Positions 56,397 through 64,000 of a stretch of DNA of 64,000 nucleotides are shown here, one piece after another; position 1 is the stretch's first letter, and each line of letters begins with the position of its first letter. This stretch comes from DATGZH01 sp035297265. Its GTDB lineage: Bacteria; Actinomycetota; Acidimicrobiia; Acidimicrobiales; RAAP-2. Position numbers and translations under genes: made by a program. The stretch covers positions 1 through 64,000 of the forward strand of contig DATGZH010000024.1 of assembly GCA_035297265.1 (NCBI GenBank), read 5' to 3'. The notes below the pieces were generated by a model. The model searched no databases. It had not been told where the DNA came from and saw only the letters and a list, made by a program, of their open reading frames with translations.

Positions 56397-58235
56397 TCAC
56401 GCTGCGACCATCCGGTTGGCGAAGACGTCGAAGCCCAGCGCTCGCCGTCTCCACCAGAGGAATCCTATATAGGCCCCCCCGCCGATCAGCATCGCCAGGA
56501 GGAAGCTCGTGACGGTCGCCCCGAGGGCGAGGCGGCACAGCGCGCCGAACAGCCCGATGCAGACGAGGGAGGCCAGCGCGACCTCGAGGTAGGACTCGCT
56601 CGCCGGCTGCAACCGGAAGCGGCGCCAGATGACGATGGCCCCGATGGCGTTGTTGACGAGGAGGGTCACGGCCCAGGCGGTGGCCGAGCCGTCGATCCCG
56701 AAGTGCGGGATGAGCGCCAGGTTGAGCCCGATGTTGACCGCCATCGACACCCCGGCGATCAGGAGGCTCATGCCGCTCCCGCCGGTCATGGCCAGGACGG
56801 TGCCGTTGTTGCCCGTGGCCGTCGAGGCCAGCATGCCGAGGCTCAGGATGGAGAGGGCCGTCGCCCCGGTGACGAAGCCCGGGCCGAAGAAGCGCATGAG
56901 GAGCGGCGAGAACACGATCGTGCCGAGCGAGATGGGCCAGGCGAGGGCGAGCACCCAGGCCGACCCCACCTGGTAGAGGTGCCGGAGGTCGACGAGGCGC
57001 CCGGCGGTGATCAGCCGGGCCGTCTGGGGCCCGATCGTCCCGCCGATGGCGCCCGAGGCGTAGCCGGCGATCGTCATGTACCGGCTGGCCACGGCGTAGA
57101 TACCGGCCTGCCTGGTCGACACGAGGCCACCCACGAGGAGGACGTCGAGCCAGAGCACGATGACCGAGAAGGCGGCGGCGAGCGAGCGCGGTGCGGTGAA
57201 CGACCAGAACTCCTTGGCCAGGTCCCGCTTGGGCGTGGCCGGCCTCGACAGGTCGACCGTCCGTTCGCGTCGGTAGCGCTCAGCCAGGGCGAGCAGGCAC
57301 CAGAGGATGCCGACGGCGCCCAGGACGAGGGGCAGGGCCCAGGCATAGGCGGCCGAGACGAGGCCGAACCCGGCACCGAGGAAGACCGGCAGGAGGAGCA
57401 GCCGGGCGGCGGGGACACCGATGTTGGAGATGGCCACGAGGGGGAGCACCGAGTCGAAGCCCCGGGTGCCGGCCACGAGGACCGGGATGAGGGCGAAGAT
57501 CGGCACGAAGAGGGCCAGGATGCGCACGAAGGTGACGATCTCGGCGGTGCTCCGGCCGTGGGACACGAGCGGCGCGAGCTCGGGAGCCGCGACATAGAGG
57601 GCGATCCCGAGGAGGCACGAGAAGACGAAGACGGGTACGAGGGCCAAGGGGAGGAGCCGTCGGACGTCGCGAACCCGCCCCTCGGCCCGCAGCTTCGGCA
57701 ACGTGCGGTTGAGTCCCCAGTCGGCCCCCGCCTCGCCCACCGCACAGGCGATCGAGAAGAGGGCGAGCGCCGAGAAGAACACACCCGAGCCCCGCGCCTT
57801 GAAGAGGTGGCCCACGGCGAGCGAGAAACCGAAGGCGAGGAGGGAGCTCGCGAACTGGCCCACCAGCCCGAGCGACCCCGCCCGGGCGAGCAGGTTCATC
57901 TCGGAGTGGAGTTCCCGGCTGTGCTGTCGGGGAGGGGCCGACGCCGGGCTCTGGTAGGTCTCGGCGAGCGGCGCCAGGCCGGGCCACGTCCTCGGGGTGG
58001 GACCGCCCGGCGGCGTCACCACCGAGTGGACGGGGCGCGAGGGCGAGAGTCCCGCCAGCTCCGGCCCAGCCGGCGGGAGGCCGTCCGTCTCCGGACCATT
58101 GGTCGAACGCGGCGCCGACTGGGCCGCGGCCGCCCTTGCTTCATCGAGGGCGGGGTACCAGTCGGGCGGGGGGAAGCCACCGAGCGAGTAGCCCGGCGGC
58201 TTGCCGGGGTCGGGACGCAGCTCGCGCTCAGCCAT
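56397..58235 (-). CDS. Polysaccharide flippase (Wzx/MOP type)
   Basis: A 612-aa protein. A ~105-residue Pro/Ser-rich cytoplasmic N-terminus precedes about 12-14 membrane helices, starting NLLARAGSLGLVGQFASSLLAF. The layout is that of the polysaccharide-transport MOP family that flips polyprenyl-PP-linked oligosaccharides. The start is uncertain: ATG 58235 is chosen because a leader frame ends on it. ATG 58283 in frame is an alternative. It heads the flippase / GT4 / beta-helix / sulfotransferase operon. Confidence 0.8.
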   Translation of the reverse strand: MAERELRPDPGKPPGYSLGGFPPPDWYPALDEARAAAAQSAPRSTNGPETDGLPPAGPELAGLSPSRPVHSVVTPPGGPTPRTWPGLAPLAETYQSPASAPPRQHSRELHSEMNLLARAGSLGLVGQFASSLLAFGFSLAVGHLFKARGSGVFFSALALFSIACAVGEAGADWGLNRTLPKLRAEGRVRDVRRLLPLALVPVFVFSCLLGIALYVAAPELAPLVSHGRSTAEIVTFVRILALFVPIFALIPVLVAGTRGFDSVLPLVAISNIGVPAARLLLLPVFLGAGFGLVSAAYAWALPLVLGAVGILWCLLALAERYRRERTVDLSRPATPKRDLAKEFWSFTAPRSLAAAFSVIVLWLDVLLVGGLVSTRQAGIYAVASRYMTIAGYASGAIGGTIGPQTARLITAGRLVDLRHLYQVGSAWVLALAWPISLGTIVFSPLLMRFFGPGFVTGATALSILSLGMLASTATGNNGTVLAMTGGSGMSLLIAGVSMAVNIGLNLALIPHFGIDGSATAWAVTLLVNNAIGAIVIWRRFRLQPASESYLEVALASLVCIGLFGALCRLALGATVTSFLLAMLIGGGAYIGFLWWRRRALGFDVFANRMVAA

Positions 58236-58314
58236 GGCTGGAAAAGGTGGCCCGCCCGCCCCCTGCGGCTTCGGCTGGCCCATGACCCGCCGTGAGGAGG
58301 CCTTCGGCGTGCAC
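58228..58314 (-). other. Possible leader ORF before the flippase
   Basis: GTG 58314 follows AGGAGG (58318-58323) by 3 nt and opens a 28-codon frame whose TGA (58228-58230) lies inside the flippase start region. It may couple translation. The spacing is short and no homolog is known to me. Confidence 0.25.
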
Positions 58315-58532
58315 GATCCTCCTCGGAGCCGACGTCCCAAACCGACGATGCTGGGTTCTCACGATGAGCCGGTCCGTAGATGCTAACGCACCGGGCTCGT
58401 CGCCCCGGGACTGGCGAACGTGACGGCCGGGCGAACAGATGGTGACGGCCGGCGGACCGGGTGAGCGTCGGCCGGGCCCGCTGACCAGGTCTTTCGGAAG
58501 GTCGGGGCCGGGCGGCCGGGTAGGCTCTACGT
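58236..58532. other. Divergent region between the flippase and manB
   Basis: It holds the leader frame described above, a minus-strand TAGCAT (about 58380-58385) as a candidate flippase -10, and the TAGGCT box of manB at the far end. No palindromic operator was seen. Confidence 0.3.
58521..58526 (+). promoter_or_regulatory. -10 box (TAGGCT) for manB
   Basis: TAGGCT ends 6 nt before GTG 58533, with no Shine-Dalgarno sequence. It is consistent with a leaderless message. Confidence 0.4.
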
Positions 58533-59897
58533 GTGGTGGACGCTCTGAGCGCCGTCTTCAAGGCCTACGACATCCGCGGCACGGTGCCCGACCAACTCGA
58601 CGCGCCGCTGTGCCGAGCGATCGGCGCGGCCACGGCCCGCTTCACCGGAGCCGAGCGACTGCTCATGGCCCGCGACATGCGGCCGTCTGGCGTCGAGCTG
58701 AGCGCGGCGTTCGCCGAGGGGGCCCGGTCTCTCGGCACGGCGGTCACGGATCTCGGCCTGGCCTCGACCGACTTCTTGTACTTCGCCTCCGGCCGCCTCG
58801 ACGCCCCCGGGGCGATGTTCACCGCTTCGCACAACCCCGCGGGCTACAACGGCATCAAGCTGTGCCTCGCCGGGGCCCGGCCGATCGGCCGGGACACCGG
58901 GCTGGCCGAGATCGAGGCCCTGACCGCCGAGTACCTCGCCCGGCCCCCCGAGGGCCCCTTGGCCCCGCTCGACCACGCCGACCTCCTCCACGAGTACGCC
59001 GAGCACGTCCGCTCGTTCGTGGACGTCGACGCCCTGCAGCCCCTCCGCGTGGTGGCCGACACGGCGAACGGCATGGGCGGTCTGGTCGTGCCGCTCGTGA
59101 CCGAGGGGCTGCCGTTCGAGATGGAGCTCCTCTTCCCCGAGCTCGACGGCTCGTTCCCGAATCATCCGGCCGACCCGATCCAACCGGCCAACCTGGTTGA
59201 CCTCCAGGCCGCGGTGCTCGAGGGCAAGGCCGACGTCGGCCTGGCCTTCGACGGCGACGCCGACCGGGTCTTCCTCATCGACGAGCAGGCCGAACCGGTC
59301 TCGGGTTCGCTCACCACCGCCCTCGTGGCGGTGGCCATGCTGGAGCGACACCCGGGCGCCACGATCCTCTACAACCTGATCTGCTCCCACGTCGTGCCGG
59401 AGGTGATCGCCGAGCACGGCGGCGTCGGGATCCGCACGCGTGTGGGCCATTCCTTCATCAAGCAGGTGATGGCCGAGACCGGGGCCGTCTTCGGCGGCGA
59501 GCACTCGGGTCACTACTACTTCAAGGACAACTACCGGGCCGACTCGGGCATCATCACCGCCCTCGTCGTCCTCGAGCTCCTGAGCAAGAGCGGCGGCACC
59601 TTGTCGGAGCTGCTCCTGCCCTACCGTCGCTACGCCGACTCGGGCGAGATCAACACCGAGGTGGCCGACCCCGTCGCCGCCGTCGAGGCGCTGGCCACCC
59701 GATTGGCGGACGAGGGCGCGGCCGTCGACCGCCTCGACGGACTGACCGTCGACCACGGCAGCTGGTGGTTCAACGTCCGCCCCTCGAACACCGAGCCGCT
59801 CCTGCGGCTGAACGTCGAAGCGGCCACGGCCGAGGAATGTGACCGCCGCGTCGCCGAGGTGCAGGCGCTGATCGCCTCCCTGCCCGCCGCCGGTTGA
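58533..59897 (+). CDS. manB: Phosphomannomutase/phosphoglucomutase (ManB)
   Basis: A 454-aa alpha-D-phosphohexomutase that interconverts mannose-6-phosphate and mannose-1-phosphate. The phosphoserine loop TASHNPAGYNG has Ser99. The metal loop DGDADR is at 240-245, the sugar-binding loop is GGEHSGH, and the phosphate-binding loop RPSNTEP is near the C-terminus. GTG 58533 is supported by the -10 box. The order manB / Trm112-like / SIS isomerase is common in actinobacteria and supplies GDP-mannose with the enzyme at 2202. Confidence 0.92.
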   Translation: MVDALSAVFKAYDIRGTVPDQLDAPLCRAIGAATARFTGAERLLMARDMRPSGVELSAAFAEGARSLGTAVTDLGLASTDFLYFASGRLDAPGAMFTASHNPAGYNGIKLCLAGARPIGRDTGLAEIEALTAEYLARPPEGPLAPLDHADLLHEYAEHVRSFVDVDALQPLRVVADTANGMGGLVVPLVTEGLPFEMELLFPELDGSFPNHPADPIQPANLVDLQAAVLEGKADVGLAFDGDADRVFLIDEQAEPVSGSLTTALVAVAMLERHPGATILYNLICSHVVPEVIAEHGGVGIRTRVGHSFIKQVMAETGAVFGGEHSGHYYFKDNYRADSGIITALVVLELLSKSGGTLSELLLPYRRYADSGEINTEVADPVAAVEALATRLADEGAAVDRLDGLTVDHGSWWFNVRPSNTEPLLRLNVEAATAEECDRRVAEVQALIASLPAAG

Positions 59898-59979
59898 GGC
59901 GCCCGCGCGGGCCCCGGCGGCTGTTGCGGGTGGATCGTGCTATGACCCTTTCGCTCGGCGATCCGACGAGGAGGACACG

Positions 59980-60240
59980 ATGTCGCTCGACCCGCTCCTG
60001 ATCGAGGTGCTGGCCTGTCCCACGGACAAAGGCCCGCTCCTCTACTTCGAGGACGAAGAGCTCCTCTACAACCCCCGTCTCCAGCGGGCCTACGAGATCC
60101 ACGACGGGGTGCCGGTGCTCCTCGTGGACGAGGCCCGGACCGTCGACGCCGCCGAGCATCAGCGACTCACGAAGAAGGCCGAGGGTGGGGCGGCCGTCGA
60201 GACCGGTCACGGAGCGGAGACCCCGTCGACCGGGTCGTGA
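59980..60240 (+). CDS. Trm112-family small protein
   Basis: An 86-aa protein. LLIEVLACPTDKGPLLYFEDEELLYN and AYEIHDGVPVLLVDEAR match the Trm112/YcaR family of small zinc-ribbon-like proteins that assist methyltransferases. Only one Cys (12) remains, so zinc is unlikely. AGGAGG precedes ATG 59980 by 6 nt. It lies between manB and the isomerase and overlaps the latter (GTGA). Confidence 0.82.
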   Translation: MSLDPLLIEVLACPTDKGPLLYFEDEELLYNPRLQRAYEIHDGVPVLLVDEARTVDAAEHQRLTKKAEGGAAVETGHGAETPSTGS

Positions 60241-61277
60241 CCCCTTCGCCCCTCCCCGTCGACAGCCTGGACGTGTGGGGGGCCACGGCGTCGCTCCCCG
60301 AGCAGGTCGCCGAGGCGGCCGAACAGGCCCGGGAGGCGGTCGCCGGTATGGAGGTCGGGGAGTGCACCGACGCCGTCGTGCTGGGCACGGGCACGGCCGG
60401 CCTGGCGGGCGACCTCCTTGCCGCTCTCGCCGCCGGCGCGGCGCCCGTGCCGGTCGGCGTGGTCAAGGGCTTCGACCTCCCGGTCCACGTCGGCCCGCGC
60501 ACGCTCGTGTTCGCCGTGTCGGCCTCCGGCGACGATGCCGAGACGGTGTCGAGCGCCGCCGCGGCCTACGACCGGGGCGCCCGCGTGCTGACCGTGGCCG
60601 GCGGCGGCGAACTGGGCCGGCTGGCCGAGGCCCGGGGCGGGTGGCTCCTCCACGTCCCCCCGGTGCGGCCGGTCCGGGCCGCCCTCGGCTGGCTCACGGT
60701 GCCCGTCCTCGTGGCGGCGGGCGAGCTCGGTCTGCTCGCCGACGTGCCCGGCCACCTGGAGGACGCGAGACACCAGCTGCGCCGGCGCCGGGACCAGCTC
60801 GTCGGCGACGACAGCCCGGCCGCGGCGTCCGCCCGCCGGATCGGCCGCACGATGCTGCTCGTCCACGGGGCCCAACCGGTCGCCGCGGTGGCGGCGCGTC
60901 GGTGGAAGAGCCAGGTGAACGAGAACGCCAAGGCTCCCGCCTTTGCCTCGTCGCAGCCCGAGCTCTCCCACGACGAGGTCAGCGGCTGGGGGCAGTTCGG
61001 CGACGTCACCCGGCAGGTGTTCACCCTCGTCCTCCTGCGCACCGAGGACGAACACCCCGCGGTGGCCCGTCGCATCACCGCGGTGGCCGAGCTCATGGAC
61101 GAGGTGGTGGCGGCCACCATCGAGGTACGGGCGGAGGGCCGAGGGGATCTGGCCCGCTTCTTCGACCTGGCCCTCGTGGGGGACTTCGTCTCGCTCCACC
61201 TGGCCGGGCGTGACGGCGTCGATCCCGGTCCGGTGCCGTCCATCGACGACGTGGCTCGCCAGGCGGCGAGCCCCTGA
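60237..61277 (+). CDS. SIS-domain phosphoglucose/phosphomannose isomerase
   Basis: A 346-aa bifunctional PGI/PMI-type isomerase giving mannose-6-phosphate from fructose-6-phosphate. AVVLGTGTAGLAGDLLAAL, VFAVSASGDDAETVSSAAAA (SIS loop) and a C-terminal KSQVNENAKAPAFASSQPEL with the catalytic Glu and His residues (ELSHDE). The start overlaps the Trm112-like gene. With manB and the nucleotidyltransferase it completes a route to GDP-mannose. Confidence 0.85.
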   Translation: MTPSPLPVDSLDVWGATASLPEQVAEAAEQAREAVAGMEVGECTDAVVLGTGTAGLAGDLLAALAAGAAPVPVGVVKGFDLPVHVGPRTLVFAVSASGDDAETVSSAAAAYDRGARVLTVAGGGELGRLAEARGGWLLHVPPVRPVRAALGWLTVPVLVAAGELGLLADVPGHLEDARHQLRRRRDQLVGDDSPAAASARRIGRTMLLVHGAQPVAAVAARRWKSQVNENAKAPAFASSQPELSHDEVSGWGQFGDVTRQVFTLVLLRTEDEHPAVARRITAVAELMDEVVAATIEVRAEGRGDLARFFDLALVGDFVSLHLAGRDGVDPGPVPSIDDVARQAASP

Positions 61278-61289
61278 CGCTGACCGACG

Positions 61290-62282
61290 TCAGCCGGTGC
61301 CGTTGGGGGGTGGTCGTCCGCGGCGTTGCTCCATGGTGGTGTGGACTCGTCGACCCGCCTGGCGCAGCGCCGATGCCGCCTGGTGTCCGAATTTCCGCGC
61401 CGCCGTCACTGGGGCCCGCGTGCGCTGCAACTGTGCGCTCAGGTCGCCGATGCGCTCCGCCCGCCCGACGAGGCGCCCGATCTCACCGAGCAGCGCCAGC
61501 TCGATATCGGGTAACGGCGGCAGGTCGGCGGGCACCACCGACGCGTAGCCGAACTGCTCGAAGTCGACCCGGTAGGCCCGGTCGACCGCCTGCACGGCGG
61601 CGTCGGAGAGGAACCGGGCGGTGAGGGGGAGCGGTGTCTCGTTCTCGGCGTGCGGCTCGAAACTCCCGGCCCAACCGAGCTCGCGCAGATGGAGCGTGAA
61701 GACCTCGCGGGTGGCGCGGAACTCCTCGAGTCGCCCCACGTGCGTGAAGGGCACGGCACGCGTGTCCACCTGGACGCTCTGGAGGCGCCAGTGCATGTCG
61801 GCGTCGACGAGTCCGGGCTCCTCGACCAGGGCCGTGGTGAAGCGGGCGAAGTCCTCCCTCACCTCGTCGAGCGAGTGGGGCACCCGCGGGAACCACACGC
61901 GGTCGCCGAAGCGGGCCACGAAGAACGCCTCCCGGAGGAGCAGCTTGGACTGCCAGGCCGACCACAGCCGGGTCATCGGGTTACGGACGACGGCGAAGAT
62001 CAACCAGCCGTTCTCGGGCGAGATCTCCTCGAGCTCGTGGTCGCTCAGGTCCTCCAGCCGGGGCGTGCGGCGCCAGAGCCGGCGGTCGTGGATGTTCTGG
62101 GCCCGGGTGGCCCGAGCGCCCTCCGCCGTCCGGAAGCGGCCGAGGTCCTCGCCCTGGACCTCGGCCACCATCCACTTGAGGCTGGTGGCGCCGGCCTTCG
62201 GCGTCGGCACGTAGACGGTCTTCCACCGGGGCAGGACGAAGCTCCGGCGGAGCGTGCCCCGGGGGAGCTGGTCTCGTCGCAT
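61290..62282 (-). CDS. Sulfotransferase family 2-like protein
   Basis: A 330-aa protein of the HNK-1/carbohydrate sulfotransferase-like group. YVPTPKAGATSLKWMVAE is the 5'-PSB site and FAVVRNPMTRLWSAWQSK the 3'-PB site. HVGRLEEFRATREVF is a further conserved stretch. A basic Arg/Gln C-terminus follows. It starts ATG 62282, 18 nt after the thiolase gene. It is a different family from the other four, so it should have another acceptor, possibly a glycan end. Confidence 0.72.
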   Translation of the reverse strand: MRRDQLPRGTLRRSFVLPRWKTVYVPTPKAGATSLKWMVAEVQGEDLGRFRTAEGARATRAQNIHDRRLWRRTPRLEDLSDHELEEISPENGWLIFAVVRNPMTRLWSAWQSKLLLREAFFVARFGDRVWFPRVPHSLDEVREDFARFTTALVEEPGLVDADMHWRLQSVQVDTRAVPFTHVGRLEEFRATREVFTLHLRELGWAGSFEPHAENETPLPLTARFLSDAAVQAVDRAYRVDFEQFGYASVVPADLPPLPDIELALLGEIGRLVGRAERIGDLSAQLQRTRAPVTAARKFGHQAASALRQAGRRVHTTMEQRRGRPPPNGTG

Positions 62283-62300
62283 CGGCGGGCGAGCCCGGGC

Positions 62301-63506
62301 TCAGCTGAGGCGTTCGACCACCATGGCCATGCCCTGGCCACCGCCGACGCACATGGACTCGAGGCCGATCGTCTGGTTGGCGTCCTCCAACCCGTTGAGC
62401 AGCGTCGTCATGATCCGGGCACCGGTCTGGCCGAACGGGTGGCCGAGGGCGATGGCCCCGCCGTGCACGTTGAGCTTGTCCCACTCGATGCCGAGATGGC
62501 GGGCGGACGGGATCACCTGCGCGGCGAACGCCTCGTTGATCTCGACGAGGTCGACATCTTCGATCGTCATGCCGGCCCGCTTGAGTGTCTGGCGGCAGGC
62601 CTCGACGGGTCCGAGGCCCATGATCTCGGGATTGAGGCCTGACACCCCACTGGCCACAATGCGGGCGAGCGGCTCGACCCCGAGCTCACGGGCTCGGGTG
62701 TCGCTCATGACGACCACGGCCGCCGCGCCGTCGTTCAACGGGCAGGCGTTGCCGGCGGTCACGGTGCCGCCCTCGCGGAACACCGGCTGCAGGTTGGCCA
62801 GGCCCTCGAGCGTGGTGTTCGGCCGGGGGCCGTCGTCCTTCGTGACGACCGTGCCGTCGGGTCGGGTCACCGGGATGATCTCGCGCTCGAAGAAGCCGTT
62901 CTCCTGCGAGGCCACGGCCCGCTCCTGGGACAGGAGGGCGAAGCGGTCCATCTCCTCCCTCGTCACGCCCTCGTACTCGGCGACGTTCTCGGCGGTCTGG
63001 CCCATGGCGATGTAGATGTCCGGGAGTCCCGGCGCCGGGCTCCAGGGCTCGGTGACCTTCGGGGCCCGGGCGGCGGTCCGCGCCCCGGCCTCGGCGAAGA
63101 GCGGGTTGTGGGGGCCCGTGTCCGAGGCGCCGAAGCCGTAGCGGCTCACGGTCTCCACGCCTGCGGCCACGAAGATGTCCCCCTCGCCGGCCTTGATGGC
63201 GTGGGCGGCCATGCGGATGGTCTGGAGGGACGAGGAGCAGTAGCGGTTGACGGTGACGCCGGGCACGTCGTCGAGCCCGGTCATGAGCGCCACCACCCGG
63301 GCGACGTTGTAGCCGGCCTCACCCGCCGGCTGGGCGCAGCCGACGATCACGTCTTCGACCATCGCCGGCTCGACCTGTGGCACCTTCTCGAGGACGGTCT
63401 TCACGACGAGGGCGGCCAGGTCGTCGGGGCGGCAGTCGACGAGCGAGCCCTTCACGGCTCGTCCGATCGGGGTGCGTCCGGTGGCGACAATGACTGCTTC
63501 GGCCAT
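62301..63506 (-). CDS. Acetyl-CoA C-acyltransferase (thiolase)
   Basis: A 401-aa thiolase cleaving 3-ketoacyl-CoA or joining two acyl-CoAs. The nucleophile Cys90 is in NRYCSSSLQ, the His is in GGAIALGHPFGQTGAR, and the second Cys is in CVGGGQGMAM. NEAFAAQ is the substrate loop. GAGGAG precedes ATG 63506 by about 8 nt. A fatty-acid role is likely. It seems unrelated to the polysaccharide genes though co-oriented with the sulfotransferase. Confidence 0.92.
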   Translation of the reverse strand: MAEAVIVATGRTPIGRAVKGSLVDCRPDDLAALVVKTVLEKVPQVEPAMVEDVIVGCAQPAGEAGYNVARVVALMTGLDDVPGVTVNRYCSSSLQTIRMAAHAIKAGEGDIFVAAGVETVSRYGFGASDTGPHNPLFAEAGARTAARAPKVTEPWSPAPGLPDIYIAMGQTAENVAEYEGVTREEMDRFALLSQERAVASQENGFFEREIIPVTRPDGTVVTKDDGPRPNTTLEGLANLQPVFREGGTVTAGNACPLNDGAAAVVVMSDTRARELGVEPLARIVASGVSGLNPEIMGLGPVEACRQTLKRAGMTIEDVDLVEINEAFAAQVIPSARHLGIEWDKLNVHGGAIALGHPFGQTGARIMTTLLNGLEDANQTIGLESMCVGGGQGMAMVVERLS

Positions 63507-63622
63507 GGCTCAGCTCCTCTTTCTCGACGGGCCCCGTCGGCGTCAGCCGTCCTGTCTGGCGTGACCTCGTGCCGGGCGCTCCTGCCCCGGCGCAGGCCGA
63601 CGATTTGGCGGTCCCGGGCAGG

Positions 63623-64000
63623 CTACCGGTCGGGACGCGTCTCGGTGGCCGGTCCGCTGCCCCCGAGCGTCGTCGGACGCCAGCCGAGGCGGGTGACCAC
63701 CTCGACGAGCCGGTGACCGTCGGGCAGGAGGAGCTGGTTCGGACTCTTCCGGGGCGGCCCGAACACGCCGTAGCCGGCAGGCACCTCGCTCAGGCCGCCG
63801 AGGAACACCTCGGCCAGGATCGGGGGACGGAAGTCCTCGATGACCCGGCGAGCACCGGCGAGGACCCGGCCCTCGGCGCCTTCGACGTCCATCTTGATGA
63901 AGTCCACACGGGTGAGGCCCTCCCATTCGACGAGCCGGTCGAGGTCGACGGTGAGAACGGTGAACGACGGGGCGCCCGAGCTGCGCTCGGGCACGAGGCT
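63623..64000 (-). CDS. FkbM-family methyltransferase, C-terminal part (runs off right edge)
   Basis: The frame enters from the right edge and ends at 63623. DFIKMDVEGAEGRVLAGAR is the SAM-binding region signature of FkbM methyltransferases, and FRPPILAEVF follows as usual. These O-methylate sugars in surface glycans and antibiotics. The N-terminal half is outside the window. Confidence 0.82.
   Translation of the reverse strand, partial: SLVPERSSGAPSFTVLTVDLDRLVEWEGLTRVDFIKMDVEGAEGRVLAGARRVIEDFRPPILAEVFLGGLSEVPAGYGVFGPPRKSPNQLLLPDGHRLVEVVTRLGWRPTTLGGSGPATETRPDR

Noticed and set aside
1..64000. tRNA, rRNA, insertion sequences, phage or integrase genes
   Set aside because: Intergenic gaps were read for cloverleaf-like or conserved sequences and coding regions for transposase motifs. 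None was convincing.

Overview
The window is very GC-rich and densely coded, with many 4-nt stop/start overlaps (GTGA, ATGA, TTGA) and frequent GTG or TTG starts. It has coenzyme F420 genes (cofD, cofE), a manB / Trm112-like / SIS-isomerase trio, a DUF5719-type protein beside a giant family-2 glycosyltransferase, and many starts that look leaderless behind a TANNNT -10 box. Together these point to a free-living actinobacterium (Actinomycetota), perhaps of class Acidimicrobiia. The class-level placement is inference. No rRNA, tRNA, insertion sequence, integrase or CRISPR array was seen.

Layout. 1-5.9 kb: the 5' part of a glycosyltransferase, a BTAD-like regulatory protein, a membrane protein, a GDP-mannose-pyrophosphorylase-like enzyme, a UDP-glucose 4-epimerase-like enzyme, and cofE/cofD. 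6.0-12.6 kb: a serine hydrolase, an SDR, three consecutive GT4 glycosyltransferases and a GDP-4-keto-6-deoxy-mannose reductase, which together suggest a deoxyhexose (possibly D-rhamnose) glycan. 12.6-23.6 kb: a bidirectional promoter region, a 1126-aa GT2/membrane protein with its DUF5719 partner, FtsH, a CPBP protease and a large GT-C-like membrane protein. 23.6-30.7 kb: a Wzz/BY-kinase-like protein with a degenerate P-loop, GT4, GT2, a sulfotransferase and a Wzy/WaaL-type polymerase or ligase.

31.0-42.3 kb is the most unusual part: an extended phosphate-uptake locus. A secreted PstS is followed by an exceptionally stable UUCG-capped hairpin, then pstC, pstA and pstB. Next come two more PstS-like proteins anchored by C-terminal membrane helices, a sortase-fold membrane protein whose catalytic Cys position is Gly, and a cupredoxin-like lipoprotein without copper ligands. 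Candidate PHO-box-like 11-nt repeats lie upstream.

42.4-64 kb: a polyprenyl-phosphate sugar transferase; an arsenic-resistance cluster (arsR divergent from arsI / aquaglyceroporin / FAD oxidoreductase / arsC); TagA-type GT26; a GDP-mannose 3,5-epimerase-like enzyme; three sulfotransferases; a Wzx / GT4 / beta-helix / sulfotransferase operon; the mannose-phosphate trio; a fifth sulfotransferase; a thiolase; and an FkbM methyltransferase fragment.

Taken together, most of the window supplies GDP-mannose-derived sugars, transfers them, and flips, polymerises and probably sulfates a surface polysaccharide. A phosphate-scavenging locus with unexplained surface components sits in the middle.
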